From positions 27,343,375 through 27,407,374 of the forward strand of contig CAIIXF020000005.1 in the NCBI GenBank assembly GCA_903813345.2: DNA of 64,000 nucleotides, given 5' to 3'. The DNA comes from Owenia fusiformis. Lineage: Eukaryota; Annelida; Polychaeta; Sabellida; Oweniidae. Every line of letters starts with the position of its first letter. Position 1 is the stretch's first letter. The notes under the pieces are model-generated. The model had not been told where the DNA came from, searched no databases, and worked only from the letters and a program-made list of their open reading frames with translations. Positions 35,901 to 49,800 of this stretch are shown in pieces. The translations under genes and the position numbers were made by a program.

Positions 35901-38900
35901 TCCAAAGTCACCCTATGCTTAGTGAGCGGACCTAATTTCAAGGGTGATGGTAAAGACGAGGCAGGGCGCCCAAACCTAACTATGGCGGACCAGCAGTAAG
36001 TTTATTTCTCTAAGTTCTACTCTTTATTGGCCTTGTGCTGGTCTGTAACTAGGTGCACTGATGCTTCAGATGCCCATAATTAGATTTGTAATGTAAGAAA
36101 GATTCATACTTATATGTGAAACGGATACGAAGTGATGTGAAAAGAAAAATTAATTTTCTGCATATTTTTTTTTCGATTATTTTCAAAATAATGATACTTC
36201 TCCTGCACAGAATTCCTTGATATTGCATGTTATTATTGTTGATGAACGTATTTATATCGTAAACCCATCCATTTCCCAATTTGAGCCGTAATTGCAGTCA
36301 AATCAGGAGATTTTGATTCCTCGAAAGGAAGAGCAATGGTTATGGTAATAAAAGAATGTTTGGACGAGCCGTGGAATAGGGATTACATTTATCCTGTTTA
36401 TTTTCAGATATGTGGGATTCCAGTGTTACTACTGTCACGGAAAATCAAAAGACTTTGATGAAATAATACACCACCTGATCAATAAACAATTTACACAATG
36501 TGTTAACAGTGATTATGTTGTCTCAGAAAAAATTAATCTGACAAAAGTTAATCCCACAGTGCAGAAACTTGTAACTACATCTGCCATGTTAACAACCTCT
36601 GACTACATCTGCCATGGTAACAACCTCTGACTACATCTGCAGTGTTAACAACCTCTGGCTACATCTGCCATGTTAACAACCTCTCACCACATCTGTCATG
36701 GTAACAACCTCTGACTACATCTGTCATGGTAACAACCTCTGACTACATCTGTTATGTTAACAACCTCTAACTACATCTGCCATGGTAACAACCTCTGAAT
36801 ACATCTGCAGTGTTAACAACCTCTGATTACATCTGCTATGTTAACAACCTCTCACTTCATCTGTCATATTAACAACCTCTGACTACATCTGCTATGTTAA
36901 CAACCTCTCACTTCATCTGTCATATTAACAACCTCTGACTACATCTGTCATGTTAACAATCTCTGACTACATCTGTCATATTAACAACCTCTGACTACAT
37001 CTGCAGTGTTAACAACCTCTGATTACATCTGCCATGTTAACAATCTCTGACTACATCTGTCATGTTAACAATCTCTGACTCTATCTGCCATGTTAACAGC
37101 CTCTGACTACACTTGTCATGTAAATAAAATCTGACTTCATTTATTATGTTAACAATTTCTGAATACACCTGCCATGTTAACAACCTTTGACATCAACAAT
37201 CTCTGACTACATCTGTCATGCGTCTGATTTTTTATGACTTTGTCAACATTTGTTAAAAAGTGTGGGCCAGTTACCATTTATACAATTTTAAAATTCTTTT
37301 AAGTTATTCTATTTATTCATTCAACAACCAACACTTTTTGATAAATCATAAAATCAAGTGACTACATGTTTTGCAAGTTTTTACCATTGATTGAAGCCTA
37401 TGACAACCTTGCCCAAATTCATTAATATATTAATTGACAGTGTACATTTTAGCTGAATTTAGCAGTACACGTAGCAGCTAAGTGCTTGCCCATAGCCACT
37501 CCTCTTCGCAAATTACATCGCCATTGCTCGTCATCGAAATTCTGATCGCCGAATAGTAATCATTCATTTTGTATTGGATGTACATAACTAGAGACCGCCT
37601 TATTTCGCATATATGAAAAAATAAAACATATCTAGGTACATATATCTTTATATGTGGCATCGATCAGGAATTATTGACATATTGACAATATTAGGTTGTA
37701 ATTTCTTGCGGTAAATTCAAATTGTATCTTTAAACGACTGTTTCATCTTAACTATTCGTTTTATTGGATGTAAAACAAACGGTATGCATAGTTTAACATC
37801 TCTCACTTCTAAAACAGCATAAATTATCACAATATCATCACCTAATGCTGCAATAATACGACTTAAAAGATTATGGTACTAATATTCTTTGGTTTTTGGG
37901 CGCCATGCCTCGTCTTTACCATCACCCTTGAAATTAGGTCCGCTCACTAAGCATAGGGTGAAAGTGAAGGAGACAAAACGACCTTGACCTTTATCCACTT
38001 TATCCTTGGAAAACTTTATTTGTACAACAGAAACCTTAGTTCTTCTTAATTAACCCAGAAGATCATTAGTTTCATAACAACAGAAAATAATACTCAAACC
38101 ATCAAACATTTTCAAATAAAATATTTACATTATCTGCATGACTAAATATGTTTATGTCTTAGTGTGCATACAGTGAGTGATATGATAGCGGTGATATACA
38201 TGAACTGTTTCTAATATTTGCCAGCTAGAAAATAGATATTGAAATAGGCTTTAATAATAACATCAATAAAAATGAATCCTTTAACTTGGCGCCACAATAT
38301 TAATTTGACCATATACTCAGTTACATTATCTTATGAAAAGCTTTCTGCTGTTAAAATACAGTACACTAAAACGCATCAAATGGAACACCTATGTAAGTGA
38401 AACACCTATGTAAGTGGAACACATATGTAAGTGGAACACCTATGTAAGTGGAACACCTATTAAGTGGAACACCTATGTAAGTGGAACACCTATGTAAGTG
38501 GAACACATTTGTAAGTGGAACACCTTTATAAGTGTAACACCTTTGTAAGTGGAACACTTTTGTAACTGAAACACTTTTCCCAGTCCCTATGTCAATTCAC
38601 TTAATGTTGATTAAACATCTTATCGGAACACCAAAGTGGAACACTCCTTAGTGGAAACACGAGTGTTCCACTTACACAAGTTTCACTGTACATGCTTTAC
38701 TGTACATGTTTTACTGTTCACGTTTTACTGTACATGTTTTACTGTACACATTTTACTGTACACATTTTACTGTACACATTTTACTGTACACGTTTTACTG
38801 TACATGTTTAACTGTACATGTTTTACTGTACATGTTTATGAACTTTCATCTGACTGCAACTTTTCAAATCTCAAGTATGTGTGGCTTAGATTTTCAATAC

Positions 38901-41900
38901 AGCGGAGATCATTAGCTGAAGAAATATTTGACACATTTTTTTAGTTGACCAAGTTGAAGAGGTATTTAATCAAATTAAATGCTCCAAAGATGCAGATTCT
39001 ATTTACCTCAACTATGGACGGGCTTTCTTCTTCTGCTAATAGCACAAGGGCAGGAGCACATCTGAAATAATAAACATGAAATATAATATTACACAGTTCT
39101 TCTATACATTGTTATGAAGGTTTTATTTCAACAACATGTAGACAAGGCATTAACATGCAAAATGTCACCACTTCTGGTGGTGATTTATAAAAGTTGGGAG
39201 ACAATATGTGACCATTTATGGTAGTGACATTAAAATGTTAAAAGCACATTATACTAAAGTGTACACCAAAATAATTTTACACCAAAATATATCCTAATAA
39301 TTCAAATGTACATACAGTAAAACCTGTTTAAGTGAGCACCTCTCTCTAGTGAACACCTGTCTCTAGTGGACATCCTTCCTCTGCATAAACTCTATTGATT
39401 TCTGAATTAATTGTCATTACTGTTGTGAACACCTATCTTCAGTGAACACACTTTTGTGGCTCAATAGGTGTTCACTATACACAGGTTTTACTGTATATGT
39501 ACTTTACTGAGGAATAACCATATCAAGTTCCCATGTGGTAAAATGTGACTTTTGGTAAAAGGCTTCTCTGAATAATGAGAGATACACTAAATCTAAATGG
39601 TATTGGAATGCTGAGAAAAAACGCAGAACTCAAGAAATTTTCACTCTCTCAATCTATCTACTTGGCATACAGGTGAAAGCAAAAAAGTAAGGTTTGAAGA
39701 TGAGGATTCTACTCCACATGTATGAAGAGGATAACAATTTCTGAAACCCAATATGTGAAACTTAATCTGTGAGACTCGATTTTCCAAAGTTTTCTGTGAG
39801 AATTATTTCCTCAGTTACATAATGAATTATCAGTGCAAAATATGAATTTTGATTTATGATGTTCTAGAAACATGTCCCAGATCCATTATGAAACCTCTGA
39901 TGAGAAGAGAAACTGAATTTTAGAAATGAGCAATAGCTTTATTAGTATGTGTACCATGGTACTCTGGAACAGTTGTTGAGTCTCCTAGGAAATTAAGCAA
40001 TTTCCTTCACTCAAATATGTCATTTTCAGTTCTACATTAGATTAATAGGATCAAGTCACAATGGCTCCGGGTGTCTGATATGTTTACGAAAGATTGGACT
40101 GAAGGAATAAGGAATAAAGCAAGCAAGGAATAAAGAATATCTAGCCATGAAATGCAGACAGCCTTCATAATTTATGTTATTTGATTAATTTGATCAATTA
40201 TGAAGTAAATCTGTTGAGAAATTCATAACTTTTGTTGGTTGTAAGAAAAGCAGTCCTTGTGATAAATGAATACAATATGTAATGAGCCTTATTACGTCTA
40301 CAAATTAATATTCCATATAAAGCATTATGGATAATGCTTTGGCGATCATGTTTTAAAAGCATAACTGATTCCAAAAACAGTTGAATTAGCTAAGAGAGAA
40401 GCAAATGGGCACGTGGTTAACGACATTATTAGTTCAGAGATGTTATAAAATGAAACATTTCACTCAAATTTAAGAGAGAAATCATGAGAAATGGGCATGA
40501 TCATATGAGCAGACGGACATTCACACAGACAATATGTGAAATTAATCAATGTTTCAGAGTGTTTGCTTTGATCAAATTGACTTCAGCTTTAAAATGAGAT
40601 GAACAAAAAATCAATATAGATGCCTTCAAGTATCATGCGGAAAACATAATTGGGAATTTGCTTAACTTTATTTTAATCTCGCTGGCTTAAAAAATCAATG
40701 AATCCAAACTCGGTGATCGGGCGGTCTTCGTACTTTGATGAGCTGGTTCTATATTTATTCAGTGTTATTACATCAGTCGGGTCAAGCTTCACCAGACAAT
40801 TCTGAGTTATTTGCAATTTAAATGTAATTCGCTTAGGTGACCAGACTTTCAAGGTTTCTTTAATAAACACAGTATTAAAAACAATGTACAAATGAAATAC
40901 CATTTGTTGAATAATCTCATTCATATTCTAGCAACACAAATAAGATAGACGATCAGAACACTGGGGATTTAATTAGATCTGTTTTGATGAATGCTTATTG
41001 AGAAAAACTGTAAATTGATAACACGAAAGAAGTTTCATTAATTGTCACATTATCTCTCGTTTCCATACATTTTACGACGTTCATTAGAGATTTAATCCAA
41101 AAATTTTCCGCTGCATCAGTAACAAAGTCACTGTAACCTCAGACAAAGTAATAAAGATCCAGGATTCTTGATTGAATTCAAAAAAGCTTCAGCCATAAGC
41201 CTTAGGGACTAAGGGAGCATCTCAAATATTAAAAGTAATTACATATGGGGTGAAAATGAAATTAAAATGTAGAATTTATAATCTGTAAAGAATGATTTAA
41301 TGTAACAGTTGGGCCAAAATAATGAATGCAGAACAGCAGGGGGAAAAATTGCAAAACTTAAGGATTAATTGAAAATAGGCACGGCAAGAGAAACAAGACC
41401 AAAGGATACTGAAAAAGTCAATTTTGGGTTGCTCCAAACCTCTGACTCTACCTATAAGCAAACAGATTCATGTGTAACTTACTCTGGGTTCTTCTCCAAG
41501 GCATCATGGGCAGCACGTATCCTTGCCTGAGGATTCCGCTCTCTCCACGCTACCTGCATTACTGAAATATTCAAACATAAAACTACAAGATGGTAGATAT
41601 GAGAGATTTATGTTATGCTTGTACTTAACTTGGCTATAAACACACGTTAAGTCTAATATTTTGTGTATTGAAGTTGAAATGTGACCAATCAGGCAACCTG
41701 AAATATTATTGTTTTTTGGAATGATTATTTGATTCATCACTACTTTTTAGGTCTTAAGGTTGACCCTATGAATGGAAAATAAAATGACCTACTTTCATAA
41801 TCAGGTTTGCCGTTGTCAGCTTCACATGTGAAGAATGTTTGGTGGTCTTGCGCTGACAGGTTCATATCATAATACGTCAGTGGCTCTTTATTGGTTGCCC

Positions 41901-43783
41901 AGGTAAAACGTAGATATTCTGACCCCCGAAATAAATTCAGGGGATTTCTCCATACTTTACATTCTGAAAAATAAAATTCAAAATATGTAATGACATTATT
42001 TCTCAGGAAAATATCTAAAATGGAGCTACAAAATAGAGTCAAACTGGTAATATAAGGATGCAACTGCTTATATGAGAGTGGAATAATTGGGAGACAAAAT
42101 AAGAGATTAACGTGGAAGGGTCACCTTATTTCAATGTTAGCCCAAACTGTAATTACATTTAAGATTTCATAATATAGCTAAAAAAAAGTCAGATAAAAAG
42201 TTGCTCCATTTAAATATTTGATGCATGCTAACAACCATATCAGTTTTTGCCCTCCCCTAAATATAATTAATAATGCTGCTGGTGGATGTGCACTGATATG
42301 ATGAGCTTTATTTAGTTGATATCAAATAATTATCCGTAATCATAAAAAGCACATGATTATGACTCTTATATCAATCAAATAGAGAAAAAAGTGGTTGGAT
42401 GTTTCCTATTTAATGAGCACTTACCAAAATAATAAATCCATCAGTATAAAATACAGTGTATATGGTAATTTATAAAACTGGGAGCATACTGACTTTGACT
42501 ATGACTCTTGTTATAACATAGCAGTGATTCATACATCTTCATCAAATATTCAACTCTAATTTTAAAGCTCTTTAGAGCTCTGCTCCTACAAATTAGGTTC
42601 AGTGTGACAGTGATCTCCAAAGCATTATAGAAAGTGGATCACCCACTTGACATAAAAATCCATTTGCATCAACTTAACATGTGGAAATCATGAATAATTT
42701 GCAATTATGATAAGAAGTTGATGAAATTTTGAACATTTTTGGGGCAACTTAGATAGTCTTGTGTCACTGGCCCCTGTACCTTTTACTCAGTTTCTTTGTT
42801 GTATAAGACTATTTGGCAAGTATGCGAATATTCTGAAATAATTTTTGCAATCATATCGCTCTTTCCCGTGCTGCCACTTAAGGCACATGTGGAAACAAAA
42901 GACATGATGTCTCATCAATATTATCTTACACAATGAACAAATTCTTTTGGGTAAAACTTATATCAGGACAATTTTTTTAATGTCAAATCTTACTCTATGC
43001 CTTGATAATTTTACCATAAAACACCTTTCTCTGGAATTTTTTGTATGACCACAATCTAGCTAATTTTTAGGATTAAAATCTTGCCCGCTTTTAAAAAGCA
43101 TGTACATGTACAAAAATGCAGCCCTAATAGACCCTGCCACCTTTTGGCAGGTCAAAGAAGTTATGATACATTGGCTAGATTGATGATGTCATTGGTTGTA
43201 TGTAGAAATTTGTCTTATCAAAAATAGGATAAAGTTAGGCCCATTGTATTAACTAATTGATAATTCTGAAAAGTACAACCTATGATATCACAAAGCTAAT
43301 ATATCATCATCCTCCTAAGCAGGTGTCCAGAATCCGTACCTCCTTCTTCCCCCTGCTATAACCAATTTGGAAGCGCCCGATTAAACTGAATCACGTGATC
43401 TAACTATGAGCAATGACTCATACATGATTTCTGTCGCAGTGTTGCGACAGCCAATCAGACTGTGAGTTCTTAATCGGGGAAATGCTAACTGCTTATCGCA
43501 GGGGGTAAAAAGAAAGAATATATTCTGGATTTTGAAGCCCTGTGATCGGAGGATGATATATCATAGCTTCTTTGATTTACCAAAATGTGGCAGGGTGTAT
43601 TGGAAACATATAATGGTAAAATAATCAAGGCACAGAGCAAAAAAGGTTTGGCTTGAATAATGCAGAATTGCCCAAAAAATTGATGTCCCAAAATAAGTTT
43701 TACCCAAAAGAATATGTTCATTGTGAAAGATAATATTGATGAGTTATATCTTTTGTTTCCCCATGTGTCCCAAGTGGCAACAA

Positions 43784-43816
<33 letters not shown>

Positions 43817-46800
43817 TAAATATTAAAGCAATCTTCTTTTTCTCACAATTTACAAAAAAATATCCAACCCAACTCATCTTTGCTATTAGTCTGTTATGTG
43901 CTAATACAACAACACTTGTTATATTAAGAGTTATTCAATGAACAATATACTGTTCTCATCTGAAATTACCACTTTCTAATTTGTGTCCATGACAACCGTA
44001 TATGCTCTTTCATAACATCATCTTATCACGTGCATTTTTAATCTCCACTGTCGAGAGCGTTAACATATATGCTGCATAATAAAACTTGAAGTAATATAAT
44101 ATAAAGCTCATACAAAATAACATATTTATATGGTACATACCATATTCTCTCGAATGAACGCACGTCGCACATTACACCCAAATTGAAATTTAAAAGAGTA
44201 AGATATTGATAGATTCCAATATTGCAGATAATCTTTTATTTGTTATCACAAATGTTTACATACTCCTGTATTTCCTTCTCTGCTTTAAATATAATCATAA
44301 ATCAATATCTTGTGTAAATCTAAACGAATGCATCAAACAGTTTGATGCATTAGTTTAGATTTTCCAATTTTCACGTTTATCAAAGAATCAAGTTAAGAAT
44401 CAAGAAATGACATACATGCCTTAACCTTCTGCACTCCGACTTATTTCAGCAAATATATCCCACGCATCTGACTTATTTTTCAAAAATGATATGCCTGGAC
44501 TAAATAATTAATATCTCAATAACTACTGAATGAATCTGGATAAAATTTTCACAAAGGGAAGATACACTAGCGTGGCTCATGAGAAAAATGTTCTCATGAA
44601 TTTTTTTCGTACATAAACACGACTGGGCTTGAATATACCATGAATTCTCCTCCAGAATCCGCCGTTTCGCCCCTCGGGAGATTCAACGTCTGGTCAGAAT
44701 CCAAAACTGAATTTGCAGAGATCGAATGTTCTTCTTTTCAGTTCAGAAAATATTCTAGTTTCTATTTTCGATGACCATTATCGGCTTCCAAGAGCCTAAA
44801 GAGCTCGAAATCGCAATCCATTTCCTCCACATTTTCGTTGTGATCGTATTTGGCCGTCATTTTGTACGATTTGTTCACTAAAAACGACTTAAACACTGTT
44901 GAATTGTTGAATTGAGAAATATTTTTCGAAACATCGCCATTTCTAGGTCAACAGGAAGTCACCTACTAAGGACTGAATAAATCGGGCAATCTAATTGGAT
45001 CATAAGAACGGCGGGAAAAAGTAAAGTTTTCAAAAGTTAGATTTGTGTCGTCCGGATCCGCCGGTGGATTCTGGTGGTAGTTTTGAATGGGCGGACGCGG
45101 TCGCCGGTGGTCTGCTAAAGGTTAATACTGGACAAGAGTGTATTCTTGATACTGTAAAAGATGCCATCAAATCAATATAAGGATGATGGTACCAAGAGCA
45201 GTTAAACTTGAATCCCTCATAAATATGGAATTAAGAGAATTTGTTTCAGTATTTATTGAACAACCCTCATAAATACAGTAGCCCACCATGTATGCCTTGT
45301 CTAGCTACAAGCCCCTCTGCTCCCCCCAGTCCCAATACTTAAATAGTGGGAGGATCGGGGGGGGGGGGTCACAAGGACTTGTAGATAGACTATGATTGAC
45401 TTTAAATATATTTCCCAGTATATGATTTTCATAAAGAAATTCAAAAAATAAATAAATAAAAAAACATTGTTTTAACCTACCTGGTATAGAGTTCTGTTGT
45501 GTACTGTTAGATGAATTTGTTTCTATGGTAGCCTCCCCTGAGCTGCCAGTAAGAAGTGGGGATATATGGTTCAGAGACACCTGCTCTATGAAGGAGGTGC
45601 CATACTTTTTAAAATACCACCATTCAAATATCTGAAGAAACAAGAACAACACAGTTAAACATGTAAATGTGAAAACTATTCTAAAGTGAACACCTTGACA
45701 TGGACACTTATTTCAGCTGCATTCATTTTAAGCCTCAGTCTCATTTCCTCTACAATGGCTGTACAGTGGCCACAGCTTCACAAATTCCATTAGAAAATCT
45801 ACATCATTCTGCTTAACTCTGTTTTTTTGCAGAATATTTCTCTCAATTTTGAGAAGTACAGCCATCATACAGTTGCCGTAAGTCAAATGTGACTGAGGCA
45901 TTACACATGTTTTACAACATTTCAAAGGTTCAAATTTCATAAGCTGATGTTTAAGAAAAATGAATATCTGACAAAGAAAGAATTTTTAATATGGCAGCTA
46001 AATTCAAAATGGCCAAGGAGAGGGATGGTGATTTTATATGTAAACTTACGAGAATTAATCCCGAGATCAGTGAAGAGGTTCCTGTCAGTGCAACATAGAA
46101 CTTTGGAGTCAAATTGTTCAGGAACATAGTTGCTGAAATCACAAATAAAACAAATATTAACAAGGCATTAACATGAGAAAATGTCACAACCTGAAAATCG
46201 TTATCATGTGACAATTGTAATAAATGCTGTCATAGTAACTTTAAAGATATGATGGCATTGTGGGATCCACAGCCTTTACTATCCTTTTGGAATAGTTCTC
46301 TCAAAAGCGTTAGGTAAAGAGGGGCTCTGATAAATCAGAATGATATGATGGTGATATAATCGAAAGATATTTTGCATGTGTGAATATTGAAGGCAAGTAT
46401 TGGTTCCTCACTTTCCCTGAGCCTATTCCCTCATTGTAGTTTTCATTTGAGTCTCGGGTTCACCAAATAACTATCTAATTAATAATATGTTTCTGAAACA
46501 TGAGGCACTGCAGTGCTCTCTTCAGGATTTTTCTATGTGGAGTATTTTTATTAGTGCAATATTTTAGGATTTTCGAGATTTTCTTGCAGGATATTCACTT
46601 TATCTAATGCAGTAGGTTCAATGTGTTTCATGCCTCAATGCTTTATGAAGTAAAAGCATTTTCCAGATAATTTAATAATAAGAGAGTGTTGGGGCAACCT
46701 GCAGAAGGAATAATCAATCAATTAGCACCTACATTTAGTCCCTTATTACGAATATCATAAAAGCTAAAAATAATATGATGAGATTGAAAGATATCTGTTT

Positions 46801-49800
46801 CCATGATAACAGACTCATTTTGCACGAGCTCATAATTAGTATCAATGACATCACTTTCATCTACACTTAGCTCATAGTTAGTATCAATGACATCACTTTC
46901 ATCTACACTAGCTCATAATTAATGACATCAGCTCTAATGACATGATATTAGCTGATGTTAGATCAAATTTGGCTTCAATTATATTAAAGAGGGACATGGG
47001 GTATAAATAGGAGGCAGATTAATGGAACAGCCAAGTAACACATTTTTTGATATTTTCACAGAGCTAGTCGATTTTCAATGACATTAGGTTCACTGGAACA
47101 TGATCTTTGAAACTGAAGAAGTAGATAGAGAAATGTATATAGCATTTCAGAAATATTGACTCACAACCTTAAAAAACAAGGCATTTTCATAAAATAAATG
47201 CTTGCACTTGTCAGAAAACATACATGATAAGAAATAACAAAAGTTACCAGCTTTAGAAAAAAGTCTTATGGGTTAAACATTCAAAACCGATCCTGGCTTA
47301 ACAGAAGAGCACAGACAGAATAAATGCTTTTTTGACTAATGTTTGATTTGACAACTTTTACTCCTCAAAAATGGTTTCATATCATTTCAAATCATCTTTG
47401 ATAACGAGAACAGAAATCACATCAATAGTTTTCCATAAGACATATTACAGCATGCCATGTTTAAAATGACACGAAGGACACATTTTAACTGCAAAATAAG
47501 AGAGAAAAATTGTGAATTAAGTGTATAATAAATTAAGAAATATGAGCTGAATAATCCTGACTCTGTACAAATGACAAAAGATTATATACACAGTAAATAG
47601 ACTGGAGAGAAATAGAATGAAATTAAAATGACCCGAAGGTTACTTTCTTCATATGAAAAGTCTAATTAGTATGAAAGATGACGGTGTCTATAATTAATTT
47701 ACACTATACTTAAAAGTAATGCTGTAATTAGGAACTGAAATATGAGATAATATTTCTTATTAATGAGACCATGGGACCATTAATAGAAAATTCATAAAGT
47801 TGAGACTTCCCTTGTTCCCTCAGTATGACATCATTACATCCATGGTTACAACAATTGATTTGGGAATTCTTAATTTCATGAAGTTCCTGTTAATGACCCC
47901 CTGGTTGTGTGATTAATTTACTCAACGTTTACCATGCAGACTGACAAACTGCTGTTCAGGCCACAGATATATCTTGTCTCAAGACTGTACACAGGAAAGG
48001 GGGGGGGGGGTGAAAAGAATAGTCTTGATGCAAGACTAGCCACAGACAACGGTCATGATAAACCATGTAATAATGAGTATCAGAATGAACCTTTATATGT
48101 CTAGTACGAAAACTATATTTGTCTACCTTGGCAAGAAATGCTTTATAAGCCAGCTGATCATGTGTTTGTGTAAACTTAATGTGAATGATAACAAATCAAT
48201 AAAATAAAATGTGCAATCGGGTCTTAAAGTCAATATACAAGACCTACATGTACCTTGAGGCCAGCCACCTTAAAGTGGTGGAAATTATATTTATGTAAGA
48301 ACTGTATAATTATATCAGAGTTAAACAAAATCTGAGAAAAATGATGCATAGACTTTTCTTCAAATATTCAACATGTTAAATTAATGATAAATCATTACGA
48401 TCATTATTATCTGCAAGGATAATATTGATCAATACACCAAAATAACACAAGTACGTAATTACAATATTGATTATTTATAACTTACAGAAATCATACCCAG
48501 GTCATAGATATATTATACATAAATCTTATCCCCTTTAAATCAATTACAATTCTAGCTTATCATGCAGGTCTACAGGAAGTACTATACAATTTAAACAATA
48601 TCTTTTGTCTATAAGGACTGATCAATATCACCATTCATGATTGTAATCTTAGCTTTGGGTGCTCCTATATCTTGGGGGACCTCATATTTCAAAGCTTGGT
48701 CAAATTGGTTCTTCAATGTATGATATTTTTTATGTGAAGATATATTTGATCTATGTTGAAATCCCTCCACAAAAATCGGAGGTTAAAATATCATACTCAT
48801 GCGGCCTAGTATTGAAAATCATATGCACCTTGTTCTATCCTTATATTTTTGGTTCAATTTTACCATTATTAATCTTTGCCGAAATTTTGCTATCATTATT
48901 ATGTTTTCCAAAACATTCATTTTATTGTTTTAAATCTTTTTTTCAAATGTTTAGTTTGAAGTCACACTCAGCTCTTTCGACACCTCAGGATATACCATAT
49001 CTGGACTGTATAAAACCCATAATCAATCCCTCCAAGTAAATAATCTCTATTTATCAGAATATATTAAAGGAATTCAAGAGCAGTGGTATCAATGTTCCAA
49101 AGAAGCAAGTACTTAACCTCTTGAATCCCAGGCTCTAAAATTGGTTGAAACCGGAAAAATTTCATATTTGCCACCTTTTGACATTTTACTACATACCTAT
49201 ACAACTTTAAATACTCAATGTAGTACAATTAGACGGCAGAGATTATTTCTACACATTTTAAACAACTTTTGTGTAAATTGGATGAAAATTTTTTAAATAA
49301 GAGCAATTTAAGTGAAAACTTATGATGGATTTTCTCGTCACTCTGGCTTTCAAGGTCATTTCTGAGGTGACGAGCCAAGAGGTTAAGCTGTTTCAGTCAA
49401 AGATTGGTCGATACCAGAAATTCAGAAATGAGATGGAATACTTGTAATAAAGAGAGGAAGTGAGAACATCAATATCCATGACATTCTGCACTCTCTATTG
49501 ATCTATTGGTAAACCTGAAATCTGTGAATAAACAATGTCAACTGCCTATGAGTAAAATACCTTTACGATCACCATAACAGTCATGTTTCCAAATGTAAAA
49601 TACACAAAAAATAATCAAATTAAGAAGAAATAAATAAATCAGGCATGTAGTTAACACTCTAAATTGTAAGGGAATGCCATAAAATGATATGCTTTATTTG
49701 AATTATCAAGAGCAATCAAGTAGAACAAGCACGAGGAGATGGATATTTTAAGCCTAGAATGTCAACTGGATATCAATAAAACTCAATAGAATATGTTTGT

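Larger units (their letters stand above)
35909..37960 (+). mobile_element. 2,052-bp inverted-repeat element carrying a gene 5' fragment
   Basis: Terminal inverted repeats of about 62 bp (CACCCTATGCTTAGTGAGCG ends, one mismatch seen) are flanked by a 5-bp direct repeat AAAGT (35904-35908 and 37961-37965). Inside, next to the left repeat, an ATG at 35982 begins a 14-bp coding start followed by GTAAGT, and an exon after TTTTCAG at 36408 continues the frame. The middle is a 31-bp minisatellite. No transposase is visible, so it is non-autonomous. The superfamily is not certain; a 5-bp duplication and CAC ends occur in Transib-like elements. Confidence 0.8.
35649..39006 (-). other. st7: ST7 intron 6
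   Basis: 3.4 kb intron carrying the 2,052-bp inverted-repeat element (35909-37960), two minisatellites (38371-38560, 38690-38838) and a MITE next to the acceptor of exon 7. Confidence 0.75.
41964..45480 (-). other. st7: ST7 intron 3
   Basis: 3.5 kb holding three mobile-type structures: a G-rich MITE (45299-45390), a TTAA family B element (44421-45125) and a large palindrome (42862-43793) ending in a GA microsatellite. Confidence 0.75.

Noticed and set aside
37478-37660. 60-codon minus-strand frame ending EEEWLWAST inside the 2-kb element
   Set aside because: Plausible-looking end, but no acceptor, homologue or link to the zinc-finger-like exons, which are on the other strand.
41483-41740. 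78-codon frame overlapping ST7 exon 5
   Set aside because: Runs in another frame from the exon that carries [10 protein letters not shown].
43485-43877. 130-codon minus-strand frame with poly-Ser/Leu
   Set aside because: The low-complexity part is the GA microsatellite and the rest is one arm of the palindrome.
48659-49039. 126-codon hydrophobic open frame in ST7 intron 1
   Set aside because: AT-rich, Leu/Ile/Phe-biased by composition; no recognisable domain and no good splice sites found.
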